A DNA stretch of 64,000 nucleotides from NCBI GenBank assembly GCA_030248215.1, contig JASANG010001089.1, forward strand, positions 62,001 through 126,000, read 5' to 3'. The notes beneath the pieces were generated by a model. The model had not been told where the DNA came from. It made no database searches and saw only the letters and a program-made list of their open reading frames with translations. This document shows, in pieces, positions 1 through 12,524 of this stretch (positions within the stretch are counted from its first letter, which is position 1; each line of letters starts with the position of its first letter). A program made the position numbers and the translations under genes. The stretch comes from Enoplolaimus lenunculus. Lineage: Eukaryota; Nematoda; Enoplea; Enoplida; Thoracostomopsidae.

Positions 1-176
1 TATGTGTGTCAATTTTGTTGCATTATTTTATAGCATGGTATGAACATCTGTTATTTTTGATGTACGAAGATTGCAATGTGAATTTGTTTTCGGTCACAAG
101 CTGTAAGTTTTCGAACGTTCCTTAGTCGACTGACTTTGTACAATGAGTCTGTTATTCTACTTGTGTTCTTTTCCAG

Positions 177-1708
177 GATGAAAATCTTGATGAATGGAAG
201 CTGAAGCGTAAATTGGACGGACGTAAGGAGATTGTGTTCACACTGCCGCCGAAATTTGTTCTCAAGGCCGCTAAAAGCGTGAAGGTTAGTGCCTACGCAT
301 TGATTGTTTGGTAAACTTTGTTTTTATATTATGATGATGCTGATCTCATTGCACTAAACGTGAATGGATTGATTACCATTCTTTCGCAGATTTCATATTG
401 CCAAAGTAAAGTGCCTTTGTTGTTTCTTGAACGCCCCCCCCCTGGGTGGCAACTCGTGTTTCAGATTTGACAAAAATTAAGGGTTCGGGATTGGATTCAG
501 AGACGGTTTTGTACAAACCGAATCCAGCAAGATTCGAAAATACCTGTATGAGTTTACGAAATAGAGCTGGATCGAAAACATCTTTTAGTAGTTGCGGTTC
601 AAACCTCCGGCCAGGTTTCAATGAAATGTGGTTGCGGTATTTTCAAAATTCACAATATGTTCTCTTATTGTTGCCTGTATAATATTAGGTTTGCTAAACT
701 GACATGTTAACCACCAGCTTCACGTTTAATATTTGTCTAAGTCAAGGTTCAGATCCGGGATCGGATTCGGCAAAATCGCAATGGTTTCGGAATCGGTGAA
801 GTCGTGGGCTCGGCGCCACCCTGCCCGTGTCTTCAAAAGTTTACCGTGACGAGTGTCAGTCTGTACCCGCAATACGAATCAACGTCATGGCCCGCTTAGG
901 TCATGATCTCCCTGAGTTTTAGTGAAATTTTCAATTTGAACAACCGAATACGTAGTTTTTAGATCTGGGCCAAAGGCGCCGGTGGTGTGAACAATCCACC
1001 AAACGAAATTATCTTCGAAGGCGAAGACACATGGGGCGTTGGCAATAATGTGCAAACTATTTTGTACAATAAAGACGGAGAGGTATGTTAAATTGCGTAA
1101 AAATCGTAGATTTTAGTTTTGTATTCTAAACGCGCTTAAGATTACAGACAACAGTTGCGTGTGTGTTAGTGCGTTGAAAAGCAATATTCTTGTTACAATG
1201 TAACAAAGTGTTTAATACTGAAGCACAACAAAATACGTATGCTATATTGTGCTGAAACGCTTGGATCGGATTAAAATAACTGTATTAAAAATAGCCTATT
1301 GTTTGTGGCTGGCTATTAAAGCACAAGGTTACGGCGCAGGTGTAAGTAAAGGCTTAGGTAAGGCTTTTCCGAAACCTAAGTCTAAGCCCAAACTTGCGGG
1401 ACGAATATTGAAATGCGTCAGTAGCTTTTCGCTGATGCGTTTGCAAGTCGTTGTCAGAACAACATACATGTAGTAGTAAAATTTTATTTTATACGAATAA
1501 AATATTATTTTAATTCAAATGTGAATGTGTTCATGAATGTTTTTGTTACTTTGTCAACTTTCGTTCAAGTTTTTGTCAACGTTCGTGTGTTTAAGTTAGT
1601 ATGGTTGTTAGAAAATTTATTGTGAACTCATGACAAATGACACACTTAGTAAATAGTTGGTATTTTCAGGAGAGAGCAACCCACATTCAACGCAGCAGCA
1701 CCACTTAA
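177..1708 (+). CDS. nuclear lamin, C-terminal exons (partial; 5' part lies outside the window)
   Basis: Three exons encode the end of a nuclear lamin, the intermediate filament protein of the nuclear lamina. Coding segments are 177-284, 963-1082 and 1670-1708, bounded by AG acceptors and GTTAGT and GTATGT donors, all in phase 0. The first two give most of the immunoglobulin-like lamin tail domain: DEWKLKRKLDG, then PPKFVLKAAKSV, IWAKGAGGVNNPP and TWGVGNNVQTILYNKDGE. These match, in order, the human lamin blocks GNWQIKRQ, PPKFTLKAGQVV, TIWAAGAG..HSPP and TWGCGNSLRTALINSTGEE. The exon break before IWAKGAG falls where I expect it in animal lamins. The last exon adds only ERATHIQRSSTT and a TAA, so this splice form ends right after the fold with no CaaX box. 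The coiled-coil rod and start must lie upstream of base 1. Lamin identity is firm; use of the last exon as the only 3' end is less certain. Confidence 0.9.
1240..1420. repeat. degenerate TTAGGC-type hexamers in a lamin intron
   Basis: Within the last lamin intron, GGCTTAGGTAAGGC is followed about 10 bases later by CCTAAGTCTAAGCCC. These are the same imperfect hexamers found in the GGCC-ended MITEs further along. I could not find clear element ends here, so this may be an old decayed copy. Confidence 0.4.
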
Positions 1709-3770
1709 ATGGGGTTTGAAACACGACGCGATCGATGTTTACAATGCTTGATATAGTAGTCTTCCATACATACACTAGTAAAGCTAAAAATATAGAAACA
1801 CATAGCTACTTTATACATATTATATTAATAATACACATAATGTTTAAGGCGTTTCGTTTTCATGGCGTTTATTTTCGTGTTATTCCAAGCTTCTAAAACA
1901 TTGCCACGCGTATTATTTTGGTTTACTTACATACATATCATCGTGTTGTGTGTTGGTTTTTTGCCGGGGCTAAACAGCTTAAATGGAGAGTTGAAGGATC
2001 ATTTTTAAGCAGTTATGGGTCAGGGATTGCTTAGTCTAAAACCCGTTATTGAGAAAGATCAACAAAGCTCAAGATCCACCTTGTTCGGGGCGAAAGTTCA
2101 AAGTTCGGGTTAAAGTTAACCTTTAAGTTTGTGAAATTCTAATTTTGTTGAAAATATTTCCGCTCAGATTTCACTGGTTGAAAATGATATCTAGAATGTT
2201 AGCATGGAACTGAATGTATTATTGGGCGATTAATTTTGGTGTTATAATGTGTCTTATATATATACCGTAGTGGCGGCCTGTTTCACTTTGACGTATTAAT
2301 TATAATGTTCGTTGTATACCGGTTGAATTTTGTTTTCGATGTGCTAAATGGTGTTGTGATTAAGGGTTTCTTCTTTTTTTCTGTCTCTATTATATATTAC
2401 TTATTGGCGACCTTAAAAGGTTATTCGATTGCTTTTCCTACTGCAAGTAATAGTTGAAAAAATTTACTTTAAGTTCTAGAATTCAAATTAATTTGACATT
2501 GTTTAAAATGTGTGCTAAATTTAATATAAATTTTGTCGTAAAAAATTAAAATGTGAGCATAAATAAATTTTGTGGCAAATGTGTAGAACTGGTCGGCGTT
2601 GAACTATAAGTGGGAATGGAAGCCTAAGCTTACGTCATTGGAGGTCCCAGGAATTGTTTTCGGGGGAGTGATCTTTTAGATTTTATTTTTAATAATTTAG
2701 ACCGTGTAAACAAATAGCATTTGTTCTAAAAATTTAACTGGTTGTGAAAAATTTCATGTTGGGAACTATATAAACCAATTTCGTAGGCTATAGGAACGGG
2801 AGATTGATGCTAAAAATCTCATCAGATTTATTTGGCTTTAGGTGGAGGTAAGGTATATATTATTTTTTTCGAACAATGCATATCATATAATGCACCATTG
2901 TCGGGCAAATGTATTATCAGCAAGAATGTATGATAAGTTGAAGGCAACGACGATTTGTTGTATGGATATGCATCCTTTTAATACGACGGTGGTTCCGGTT
3001 TCAAGTATTAATGACGTGTTTTGATATGTGTTATAATTACTTTAAAGTTTAGTTGCACTGTGCCTTAACGTTTGAGGACTGACGTAGTGATAGGTATCGG
3101 TCTAGTATTTAAATTTGTGGGTTGCCAATTTCAAATTTTGACATAAGTACTTTTGATGTGAAGTTTTGGAGTATAAGGCATCGGTTAGCGATTATAAAAG
3201 AGAATGTTTGAAATGAAAATAGAAAATGTTTGAAATGAAAATATTTGAAATAAAAATTTTTTTGTTAAATTCGTTTTTATATTTTGAATATAATTTGTAC
3301 GGATGGACCATTTGTGCGTTTTGAACTTGTAACGGTTTCAGTGCAAGATTTTGTTTTGAATTGGAAAGGAAAGTCGGACCATCTAAAGCGTAGATGTGGT
3401 TTTGTGTTTGTTGGTTTAGACGTGATAGAATGTTATCGAGTATTTCTTTTTAGTTTTTTCTTGTTTTTGCGTTTAAGTGCTGTTGCTTGATTATTTTTCA
3501 GCATTTATTCAATATTAAAAAAATTGGATGAATGGTGTTGTGAATCGAGCGTTGATTTTAGTGGGGTAAGGCGTAGTGCACGGGTTTACGGGATAATGGT
3601 ATATATCAGAGTGTAAACCATGTAACCGTTTTCGGTATAAATTGGTCTCGTGTTTCTGTTATCGAACTGCGAAAAGTGTTTTTGTACGCCCAAATTAGTT
3701 GTGAATCGCGTATATCTCGCAATATTTCATTCCGTTATTGTTGAAGTGAAATAAAGATTACAACATTGAC
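1709..3770 (+). other. probable 3' UTR of the lamin gene
   Basis: AT-rich sequence follows the lamin stop codon with no convincing coding frame. AATAAA hexamers lie at 2572-2577 and 3749-3754. The latter is followed by GATTACAACATTGACC, which looks like a cleavage region, so the UTR may be about 2 kb. Short open frames here are uninformative. Confidence 0.45.
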
Positions 3771-3857
3771 CAAAATCTTAAAAAAATTCTGTCTGTGTCG
3801 CGCTAAAAGTCGTACCATTGTCTCAGGACAGCAATGTACCAGGAGTGCACAAACATG

Positions 3858-3920
3858 ATTGGGACAGTTTGACAATGGGGACAGCGGGGCGGTTGGGACA
3901 GTTGTACAGCTGCACAGTTG
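3858..3920. repeat. GGGACAG-type minisatellite
   Basis: Imperfect repeats of a GGGACAG/GGACAG core recur (GGGACAGTTTGACA, GGGGACAGCGGGG, TTGGGACAGTTG), ending in an ACAGCTGCACAGTTGG stretch. It directly precedes the G-free tract. Confidence 0.55.
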
Positions 3921-3921
3921 G

Positions 3922-4267
3922 ATTTCAAACTAAAAACTAAAATAAAAATAAAACCAAACCTAAAACCACACCTTAACCCTCAATGGCCCGACAGTCTACA
4001 TATAGACAAACCACACACGGAAAAAAAAAAAAAAAATAAAAAACAAAAAACCACAAAACACCAAAAAAACCCTACAACACACAAATAACTTTACCCAACT
4101 CCCCAAAAAAAAACCACAAATTATTATAAATACAAATAAAAAACAAATTATTCCTATTCAAAAAAAAAAAAAAACCAAAATATAAAATTATAAAAAAAAA
4201 TAAAACAATTCTTATATAAAAAAAAACAAAAAAAAAAAAAAAAAAAAAAACAAAACCAAAAACTTAA
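3922..4267. repeat. A/C-rich low-complexity tract; 4021-4267 contains no G
   Basis: Strongly strand-asymmetric sequence of A runs broken by C and a few T. From 4021 to 4267 there is not one G on the + strand. Either a low-complexity tract expanded from poly(A) or a low-quality assembly segment. Confidence 0.8.
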
Positions 4268-6480
4268 GTCTCTCTTACAACCTAAGTTAGGCTCAGGCGT
4301 TGCTAAACGGCGTAAAATCTATAAATCTATGCATGGCGGCGGCGTCCGCAAGGTATTCACCTAACTTGGCGTACGTATTTAGTGATTCTGTGGAGTTGAC
4401 TTGCATAAGTGAACCGGGCGACTTTTATGCAGAAAAGGAGTTAAAACAGAATTAGAGTCACGGTAGCTCAATGTGAGCACGGTGAACCGGCTTTAAGGGA
4501 ATCAGCAAAAGGAAGCACATAGCGCGGAGCCTACGGGCAGTAACAGGGGAAACCGGAGATATTGGGGAATGTTTTAAGGGGATTCTTGGGGGTTTTGTTT
4601 GGAGTTTTCCGGGGTTTGTCGATTCTAGCGGTGTAATTTCGGCTGTTTTCCTGGGGAATCTTGGGAATTTTGGTATGGTTAACTGGGGTTTTACGGAATA
4701 TTTGTTGTTGTCACGGTAAAGGTTTGCATTTGTTTGTACGGTGAGAGCTGGTGACTTTAGTAGAATAACAGGGTTAAGTGTATCGTAATTGACGTGCGGA
4801 AAGCACCTAAACCAAGGAACTTTCGGCACAACTAGTTTGAAGGTCGGTAGTTAAGCATTATACTTGTCTAGTCGTAATTGTGCTTTACCGGTATATAGCT
4901 TTATCACACTGTTGGGGTGGAATAAAAGGGGAAACAACTGCAGTTATTGAACCGGAGCGAATAAGCGTCATTGGAATAAGGACCTGAACGCGGAGTTGGT
5001 GGTTTCAAACCGTACTCGAAATCCCGAACTATTCACAGGGCTGAGGGGAAATAGAAAATATTCATGTGATAAAGGGTTAATATAGTATAAGAACAGCTTT
5101 AGTGCGATTAAGACTGGAGGCGATAGACCCTATTATGTTTAGCGTCCCTTGAAACTGGAGGGTCGGGACGGCTGCATCAGTCTGGTGTGCTCCTACAACG
5201 CCATATATTTGTATATATTATATATAATAATTATATACTTTCAATTCATCCACGATTTTTTTCTTTAAAAATTTTCAAAGCCGGTGAATATTTGCACGGC
5301 TCAATTTAATAAACTGGGTCCACGTTATAAAATTATTACTCTGAAGAAAGCGTGGCCATGTTACTCTGAAGGAAATGCTCTATAATTTTAAACTGGTTTT
5401 TAGCAATTGGAAATTTACGGAAGGACAGCACTAAAAGCAGTACACTGTGGTACGTTAAAACATTTTACTTAAAGCGTAATTTCTGTACACAAGAATAAAT
5501 TTTCCTATTTTAATGCATGTAAACCGAGTTGCGGCGTTTACATTGACTAAAAGTTATATTTTGAAGAGGCGTTCCGGGCAAAATTTTTTCTAAAACTACG
5601 TCTTGACAATCGGCCAAACTAGTCTGTATTTCAGACATACTGTCTTTATATTTCAGAAATATTTGTTCTATAATACTTTAACCCTTTCAAACATGAGTAT
5701 ATTGCGGAGATTTTGCATGCCGCTATGTTAGAATTGTTGGCCGAATTGTTAAACGCTGTTCACAGTGTCTCTGTTGCTGGTATATTCGTATTTAGTGGCT
5801 CGTAGTATACCCTGAGTGTGAGATAGGGTTAAAATATAAAAAAGAACAAAATATAATGCTAGAAACGCGTTCTAACACTGAAACATTTCGGAACGCAAAA
5901 AGTAACCCCCTGCACTCGAAAACCTCTAAAATCCGCCTTTGCAGACGTGACGTAAGTACCCACGCCGTTGTAGACGTGACTTAAAAGTTCAATTTTGCGT
6001 GCCACATAAGCGGTCTTTGCCAAAGCTTGTATACTGATTAACGAGTTCTAGTCCAACGGGAGCGTAGCATACAGAGGCTGGATTGTAGAAATATAACTTT
6101 AGTTCAATTACAATTTTTCGTAAAGGCCTTGTAAGTTAAAAAATACCATATAGAACCCTTCACGAAAATTTTGCTGCGGATGCGGTGGAGCTTGAACCCT
6201 TTACTATAAAGTGTTGTAGTTTTAACTTTACTGTCGGAGGTATTCAACACGAATGTTAACAAGTCTAAAACCTTGGTTATTTATATTTGGTACTGTTTTG
6301 TGGTGTAGGAAGAATTCTGTGTTTAAATATCAGACCAACGACCTTGTTCATTCTGTTGAATAATTATTTTGGTTACCTAGCTACAATAGTCATTGTTTGG
6401 TTTTGTCACGTGTGTTCTCTGCTTAATCACGCGGAGTTATTGACTTTGATCATTTAACTTTTTGTTTGTGATCTGGAAAA
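4268..6480. other. intergenic region, no gene seen
   Basis: No exon with plausible splice sites or recognisable protein was found. A 123-codon minus-strand frame at 4458-4829 is proline- and lysine-rich because its complement is G-rich. I see no homology or splice context and treat it as chance. Confidence 0.5.
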
Positions 6481-6520
6481 AGGAACCAAAAAACCTCGCT
6501 CAGATCAGCTTGTTTGTAAG

Positions 6521-9500
6521 ATGGTTATCGCTGGTAAGTTGGTTTTGAATTATGTATTTTCAATTATGGACTATCTGTCTGGAATAAACATGGGTTTGTC
6601 AAGTGTATCCGTTTGGTGGTACTGAAATACGTACCAATAGGGTTGCGTTCCGTTCCGCTAAAACATGAAAATTGGTTGCAAGACATGGATAATTGATTTA
6701 ACACCGGAACTGAACCGTGAAAACTACCAAATTTTTTTAAACGAAACCGTTTAATCGTTTTCGATAGACGCTGTATGATGACCGTTTTTAAACTTTTTAA
6801 ATACAACAAGAAGCCATGTAATTGGGCGTCTAAGACCTGAATAAACCTGAAACTACCCATTTTTTTTGAAAACCTGAAAAACTGATTTTTCAGAATTTCT
6901 GAAAAAAACTTTATTGTTCGGCTGAGTTTAGAAGTTACAAAATTGCCAAAATAAACCGAAAAAACGCCAGAATAATTCGCAAATGAAAATTATGGACTCG
7001 TTTTTGTGCTGTATTTTAGAAATAATGTGTGTGTTTGACGCATATGACCTGATGGCTTCGTGGAATGGAATGCAAATAGGCCGTCACAAATTTTTGAACA
7101 ACTTTCAAAACTTATAATCAGCTAATTTTTACGGCTGTTTCCCCAATTAATTTTCTGAGGAACCAGAGTCAGGAATTTTCTTAGCTTTTCATGATTACTA
7201 TAAGTTCAATGGTATAAGTATTTGAACCATTGCCCAACGCCTGTTGAATAATGTAGACAGGCATTCCTCAGAGTATTTTGTCAGTGTGTTAGTATGTAGT
7301 TTCCGCCCGGTTTTTGTATTTGCAAACTGATCAAGTGTTTAGTTATGTTTTTAGGTTCACGCTCGCCAATTTATGCGTCCAGCATCTCTTACGCAATGGA
7401 AGCCGTGTCACCATCTGCTCTTTTGGCATCAGCCATTCAAAAACGAAAAGCATTTCAGTCACAAAAAGATCCAGATGTGCGAGTTGAAACTATTTTGGGT
7501 TCTGCAATCAAACAACTATGTGTAGAGGTATGTATGCTTGTGTTGTTGACTTGCACCATGATATATTCTTTTGTAATTTTTCAAGAAAACGTTCATGGTT
7601 GCTTGACCATTAATTACTCTTCATAATTTCGGTAGTTTTTACAGAAAGTACAGCATTTACAGCTTCTCCATTAAGTTTACGTTTGAATCAAGCAGCTGAT
7701 CCGTTTGAATGTCTAGTCTATTTTATTTCTTATATGCTCTTTATGCTTGGGTCCTGGGTTAACTGAATTTTAGCTTAATAAAGAGCTGTATTGCAAGGAT
7801 ACGTTACATTACTGGGATACGTACTTACCTGAGGGCAGGGTCTCTTAAAATGCTTGTTTTGCAGCATATATGATTCGGGAAGTGACAAAATTTGGATACA
7901 TACGACGGCGGTATCACAGACTACAGATATGACAAGGTCCCAAACTGTGTGAATTTTAGTGATCGTTTAACGTTTAATTGTTGCAATCAAATAGTGAAGC
8001 TCTTAACTTATTACCGTTTTCCGTGAAGCACATGGCAAATTTTTTTAAATACATTGAACATTATATATGTATATTCAGGGTTCCAAAAGAAACAGAATTT
8101 CGTAGGAAGCAGAAACAATAACCAGAATTTATTTTTTTCGCTGGAACAGGAACTACGTAACAGTGGTTGCAAAAATATTACGTCACCGAATTACATGTAA
8201 TTGGCTGAATGCAAAAAATGAAATATTTTATTTAATTGTCTGTTTTGCGTTCTCAAGTTTTATTTTCTAAGCTTAAATCTCATAAGTTGCCACAAAACCA
8301 GGAATTGAAGTTTGGCAGAATTTCTGGCAAAAACCTGTGAATTCATGTGGAACCTTGACGTATGTACCTTGAGTGATGTACGTATATATGTACTAAGCGA
8401 AGCCTAGCACAACTACTGGCAACTAGCATATAGAACTTCAGGTTTTGTTTAAACAAAGAACGGGTGAAATATGGCTGTTTTCTATTCTACATTGAAAATA
8501 TAGATAACCTGTTTTTCGAAATAAAAAACCATATATCCACAGCTGGTGTAATTAACTATTTTTGTCCTGTGGCATGTTTCAGATTGGTCGCGTTCGTTGC
8601 AGTAACGTTCGCTCGCCACCGTTGACAGATTCAAACGATTCAACACCACAAACATTGCTACCGAAGGCAACAATTTCAAGAGACGACGATAATGACAGCG
8701 ACCATGCGCAGCTTCCGGCACCTAGTCGACCTCCATCGCCGGTGGAAAGTGTGCTTGCTGATCCACCAGCTGAGGTCTGTTCAACAACTGTCGAAACAAC
8801 AAATGATGATTTTAAAGCCGATTATGCTTCGCCATCGTTTAGTGAGTGTGGATCAGTAGATGCAGACAATTCATCAGTTTCTAATCATGTACGGTATGCG
8901 GCTAATACTAGTAATGTTGACGCGGCTCCTAGTAGTTCCGAAATGGACTATGCTGAAACTGTGCCTTGTGTATTAAATGCGAGTAGTGATAGACCCGTTA
9001 CTAGCAGTAATAGTAGCGGTGGTAGTTGCTTAAGTGACAGTGACTTTCTTCAGAAATCGTCGTTTCATTGTGCGACGCGGAAACGCCGCAGATGTCGTAC
9101 TGCATCTGCGTCTCAAGCCGTAGGGGTGCAGTCTTCCAAAGAGTCGATTTCTGATGCATTAACTGTATCGGGTCGGGTTGCTATAAAACGTCGGTGTTCG
9201 CAAGCGTTTTCTCAAGATCTCATTGAACTAGAGTCCGCGGAAGTGGCAGCCGGAAAATCTGGAAAGCCGTCGCGACATTCTACACTTTTCCATTGTAAAC
9301 GGTGGCGCCGAGAGCAAAGGCCGGTCGGTGCTTCAGGAAGTAAAATAGGTTCGGGTAAATGGAATGTGTTTAAGTTTTACAGCGCTAGTGATTTATATGA
9401 CCAAAATGGTTGCGGCAAAATGTGTGGGACTGGGGATGGTAATTGGCATACAGTTGATAAGGAAGATGAAGATGTTTTTGGTATCAACGAACTGTTTGAT

Positions 9501-9539
9501 CGTATGTTCAGTGCAAAGACTTCTAAGTGCAATGGGTAG
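6521..9539 (+). CDS. nuclear-looking acidic/Ser-rich protein with weak SERTA-like segment, 3 exons, 380 aa
   Basis: Exons 6521-6533, 7355-7527 and 8583-9539 join in frame through donors GTAAGT and GTATGT and AG acceptors. The start is ATG 6521, since exon 1 (ATG GTT ATC GCT G) joins in phase 1 to GT TCA CGC; ATG at codon 19 is an alternative. Residues 43-63 (DPDVRVETILGSAIKQL and on) resemble the second half of SERTA domains, pattern EPSLR..VLIxNTLKKLQEE, as in SERTAD/CDCA4/Taranis transcription cofactors. Residue 25-40 could be the first half. The rest is low-complexity, rich in Ser, Asp and Pro (PSRPPSP at 109-115). Basic clusters TRKRRRC (227-233), KRRC (264-267) and CKRWRR (300-305) look like nuclear import signals. 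An acidic, hydrophobic patch EDEDVFGINELFDRMF (356-371) near the C-terminus resembles an activation segment. The gene structure is well supported; the SERTA assignment is inference. Confidence 0.72.
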
Positions 9540-10624
9540 CCGTGCTAAGGCGTGTACTTCAAAGACTTTTATATTAGTAAACTGAACTTAACAGCATTTA
9601 GAAAACATTTTGATGTACGAGACGTTGTTTAAGGTTGTGTTATTCTGGACGCCCGGTTGTCAACCGTATGCAACACCTACAACCAGTTTTATTATGGCTG
9701 AAAGGAAGCTAATTTAAAGACCAACGGACAGGTTAAATTTAGTACAATGGGGCTCTAAAGTTGCAAGCTAACCACTGACGTGTTCAGCAGAACCCTGGTT
9801 TTAATAGGTGCTACGTACGGTTGCTAATGCAGCATCACTAATGAGCTTGATGTAGTTCTTATGGTGGAATTTAAAGTTTATTTTTTTTCAGATGACGGAC
9901 AGTTAGTCGTTTGTGTAAATGATGTCATTGAAGTAGTGCAATTTTGGCGGTGTTTCATGCGGTCATCTGATTTGTATAATAGGTACATATATAGAAATGG
10001 TGGTTTAGTGCAGGCAGAAACCGGCAGACCGCACCCCCAAACACTGATAAAAATTTATAAATTTGCAGCTGAACTGTATTGGGCATATACGATTGATTTT
10101 TACCAACGGAAACCCTTTGTAAAAAGTTTAGCTGAAACTCGTAAATATACTTTTGTTTGCGTAATGTCAGTGCTCTTGAAAACCCGTAAGTGTTTAAAAT
10201 CAGACTTTTGCATTGGGATTTCCTGAAAAATGTAATTGGTTTCTAGCTCGCTTACAATACTGTACCTTGTCCTTGTCGCAAATTTATGAATCCGCCAATT
10301 TAGGTAATTGTATTTTATACATTATCATGTTTCAGGGTGCCTACAAACCTTGTTGGTGATTAACCAGCTTTTTGGAAATCTCTCGAGGACATGGGTATAA
10401 AATCAAAGATGTAAGCAAGTTAATACGGGTTTTGAGTTTTTAGAGTTCTTTCGAATGAAATGTCTAGCAAGAGGGCAACAAACTCTTCGTAGGCACCCTG
10501 GTCATTAGACAAATAATTGTGTTGATATATAGTCGCGCGTTTCTGTATTTAAATTTCAATTTGAAATAAAAATTTTCAAATTCAATTCGTGTGATTTTAT
10601 TGATTTTATCGTTTAATATTCCAG
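9540..10624 (+). other. probable 3' UTR of the preceding gene and intergenic sequence
   Basis: After the TAG at 9537-9539 I see no further coding exon for that protein. A 121-codon frame at 9861-10226 shows no recognisable domain or splice context. An AATAAA at 10565-10570 is the first good polyadenylation hexamer, only about 55 bases before the next candidate exon, so the two transcripts may overlap. Confidence 0.4.
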
Positions 10625-11304
10625 ATTTGGTGGCCAGCGAGTCAACTGCGTGGACAGCCTTTAGAACTGGAGGCTCAACGCAACTTGCTCGTGTTATGCC
10701 ACATGAACCATTCATGGCAAACATTGTATGTGGTAGAAAAAGCCAATTTTAAGGACACATTAGTGAATTTGTTACCAATGCAGCCTTGTTTTATTAGTAA
10801 ACTATGAAGTATACATTTTTCATTCTATAAGTAGAAATTGAAGATTGGTGCTAAGGGTATTAACCTAATTTAATTCGTCGAGATAGAATCGTGTCCTATT
10901 ACTAAGGATTATTGCAACAAATTTAATGCGCACGCCAGCAAGTTCCCTAATACGTTGACTACTAAAAACATCGAACACTCGCAAAGTCAACAATGTTAAA
11001 ATAGCAAGGGCGAAATCTGCATTGTTTGTGAAAACTAAACCGAGGAGCTTATATTAAGTCAGCCTATTAAATTGAAATAAATTTAACGTTGAGCACAATA
11101 ATAATCGAATTTTGTTTATGTGGCGTTTTGGTGTATTTGAAATTATGACGAATGAATGCTTTTGACAGTAACAAATATGCCCACCCACAACTAAAATTGT
11201 ATTTCAAGGAGAATTATCTACGAAACTCATTGCGAGAACAGCAAGACGTTGGAGAATTGCCAATTACAACAACAACAGCTGGTAATGAACCAAAGGTTTT
11301 GTGA
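10625..11304 (+). CDS. unrecognised gene, two phase-compatible exons (partial)
   Basis: Candidate exons are 10625-10725 (after TATTCCAG, before GTATGT) and 11169-11304 (after TTTTGACAG). Joined, they stay open across the junction in a single frame: IWWPASQLRGQPLELEAQ, then RNLLVLCHMNHSWQT-F-NKYAHPQLKLYFKENYLRNS, then LREQQDVGELPITTTTAG and a stop after NEPKVL. The second exon could instead donate at 11282 (GTAATG). Composition is protein-like, charged and helical, unlike nearby random frames. I do not recognise the family. The conserved-looking block around YAHPQLKLYFKENYLRN recalls small mitochondrial helical proteins, but that is only an impression. No start codon was found; an upstream exon must exist. 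It lies downstream of, and could share transcripts with, the 6521-9539 gene, since that gene's exon 2 also ends in phase 0. Confidence 0.4.
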
Positions 11305-12516
11305 GAGCTATTTACTGTTTGAAGTCGCGCATATAACGTTTAAGGCGTAGGAAAAACATAGGTAAGTTTGTTGCATAAACATAAGCCTAAGCCAACACTC
11401 GACACGTTGAGGGCAAAGTTTCCAAGAGCCATTAAACTAAGAATTTTTCGAGAACTGTCTGAAATTTGCAATTTACAAGTAGTATTTCACCAATAATATT
11501 GCAAAGAAGATAATTAAAATGAATTTTTCAGTGACATACTTTTTTAATTTTCCGGTTACGTTTCCGGTAATTTTTTCAAATATTGGTTCCGGTAAATTGT
11601 ACTTCCGGTTGCATCCTGATAAACATTGTGTAATAAGAATCATATCAGTACGCGCTATGTACCTCGGGAAGTAGACGCTATTAAAATTTGCGAACCTTAT
11701 AATCAAAGTGCGACCGTATATTCATTTACCGGATACCACCACAGGATAGTGAATTTTTCAGGAACCTGAAAGGGATAATGACAGGATATAGCGTCTTAGT
11801 TAGTGCACGTGTGGAAATTATTTGCGAAGCGTAAAACTCGAGCTATTTTTCCTGTCTGAAATGCAATCTCAATAAGATATTTAATGTGTTCTTGTAAAAA
11901 ACAGTTTTTACCAGAACCAGATATTCGGTCGTACGTTGCGTATAACAGGTGAGTTTTACAAATAATGAGCGTAAGTTTCCTGTATGGAACCAAACAGGAG
12001 TTTATTCAGATGCCAATTTTTCGGATTCTTTCAAGCTGTTTGTTTTTTCACAGGCGGTATGAAGTAATTGCATCTACACACCAAACCCGCCCGCTGTTTG
12101 TCGTTGAATTTGCTTTTATTGTTCTTGGGCGTTTTCGCATTGTTTGGACAAAGCACATAGATCACCAAGGTTTGTGAGTATATAATTGTGTTGATGGATT
12201 TCTTTTCGTAATTATTACCATCTGTCAACCAAAGATATAACAGAATATTCGGCTTTAGGCAAAAAATCGCCATCCGCCTACGGTATGGTACATTGCCAGA
12301 TATTTATCGCCGAAAAATATAATAACTATGGTGGACTGGGTGGAACCGGAATTAATATAGTAACGATTTCACTTCAATTATTAACACCATGTGTGACTTT
12401 TCACTAGTTTCGCCCCCATGCTAAAGTTCAACTTTACTGCAAAGTCTTAGTAAAATGCTTAAATACCACGCTTGAAAATTTTTTAGTCCCCATCAAGTGC
12501 CGTTAATGGTTTGTGT
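11305..12516. other. gene-poor region with MITE fragments
   Basis: No exon recognised. At 11548-11618 there is a partial right end of the CCGGAA MITE family (TTCCGGTTGCATCCTG). At 11710-11765 there is a decayed CCGGATA-type fragment. Short open frames have no coding character. Confidence 0.45.
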
Positions 12517-12524
12517 CACACAGG

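Noticed and set aside
4458-4829. 123-codon minus-strand frame as a gene
   Set aside because: Proline/lysine-rich translation of locally G-rich DNA, without homology, splice sites or a supporting neighbour.
8076-8357. A CAGGGTTCC...GGAACCTTG element
   Set aside because: The ends are suggestive (CAGGGTTCCA versus CAAGGTTCCA on the complement), but the flanks do not match as a target duplication and the interior shows no family motif, so it was not called.
9861-10226. 121-codon frame as a gene
   Set aside because: No recognisable domain and no splice context. It lies where the 3' UTR of the upstream gene is expected.
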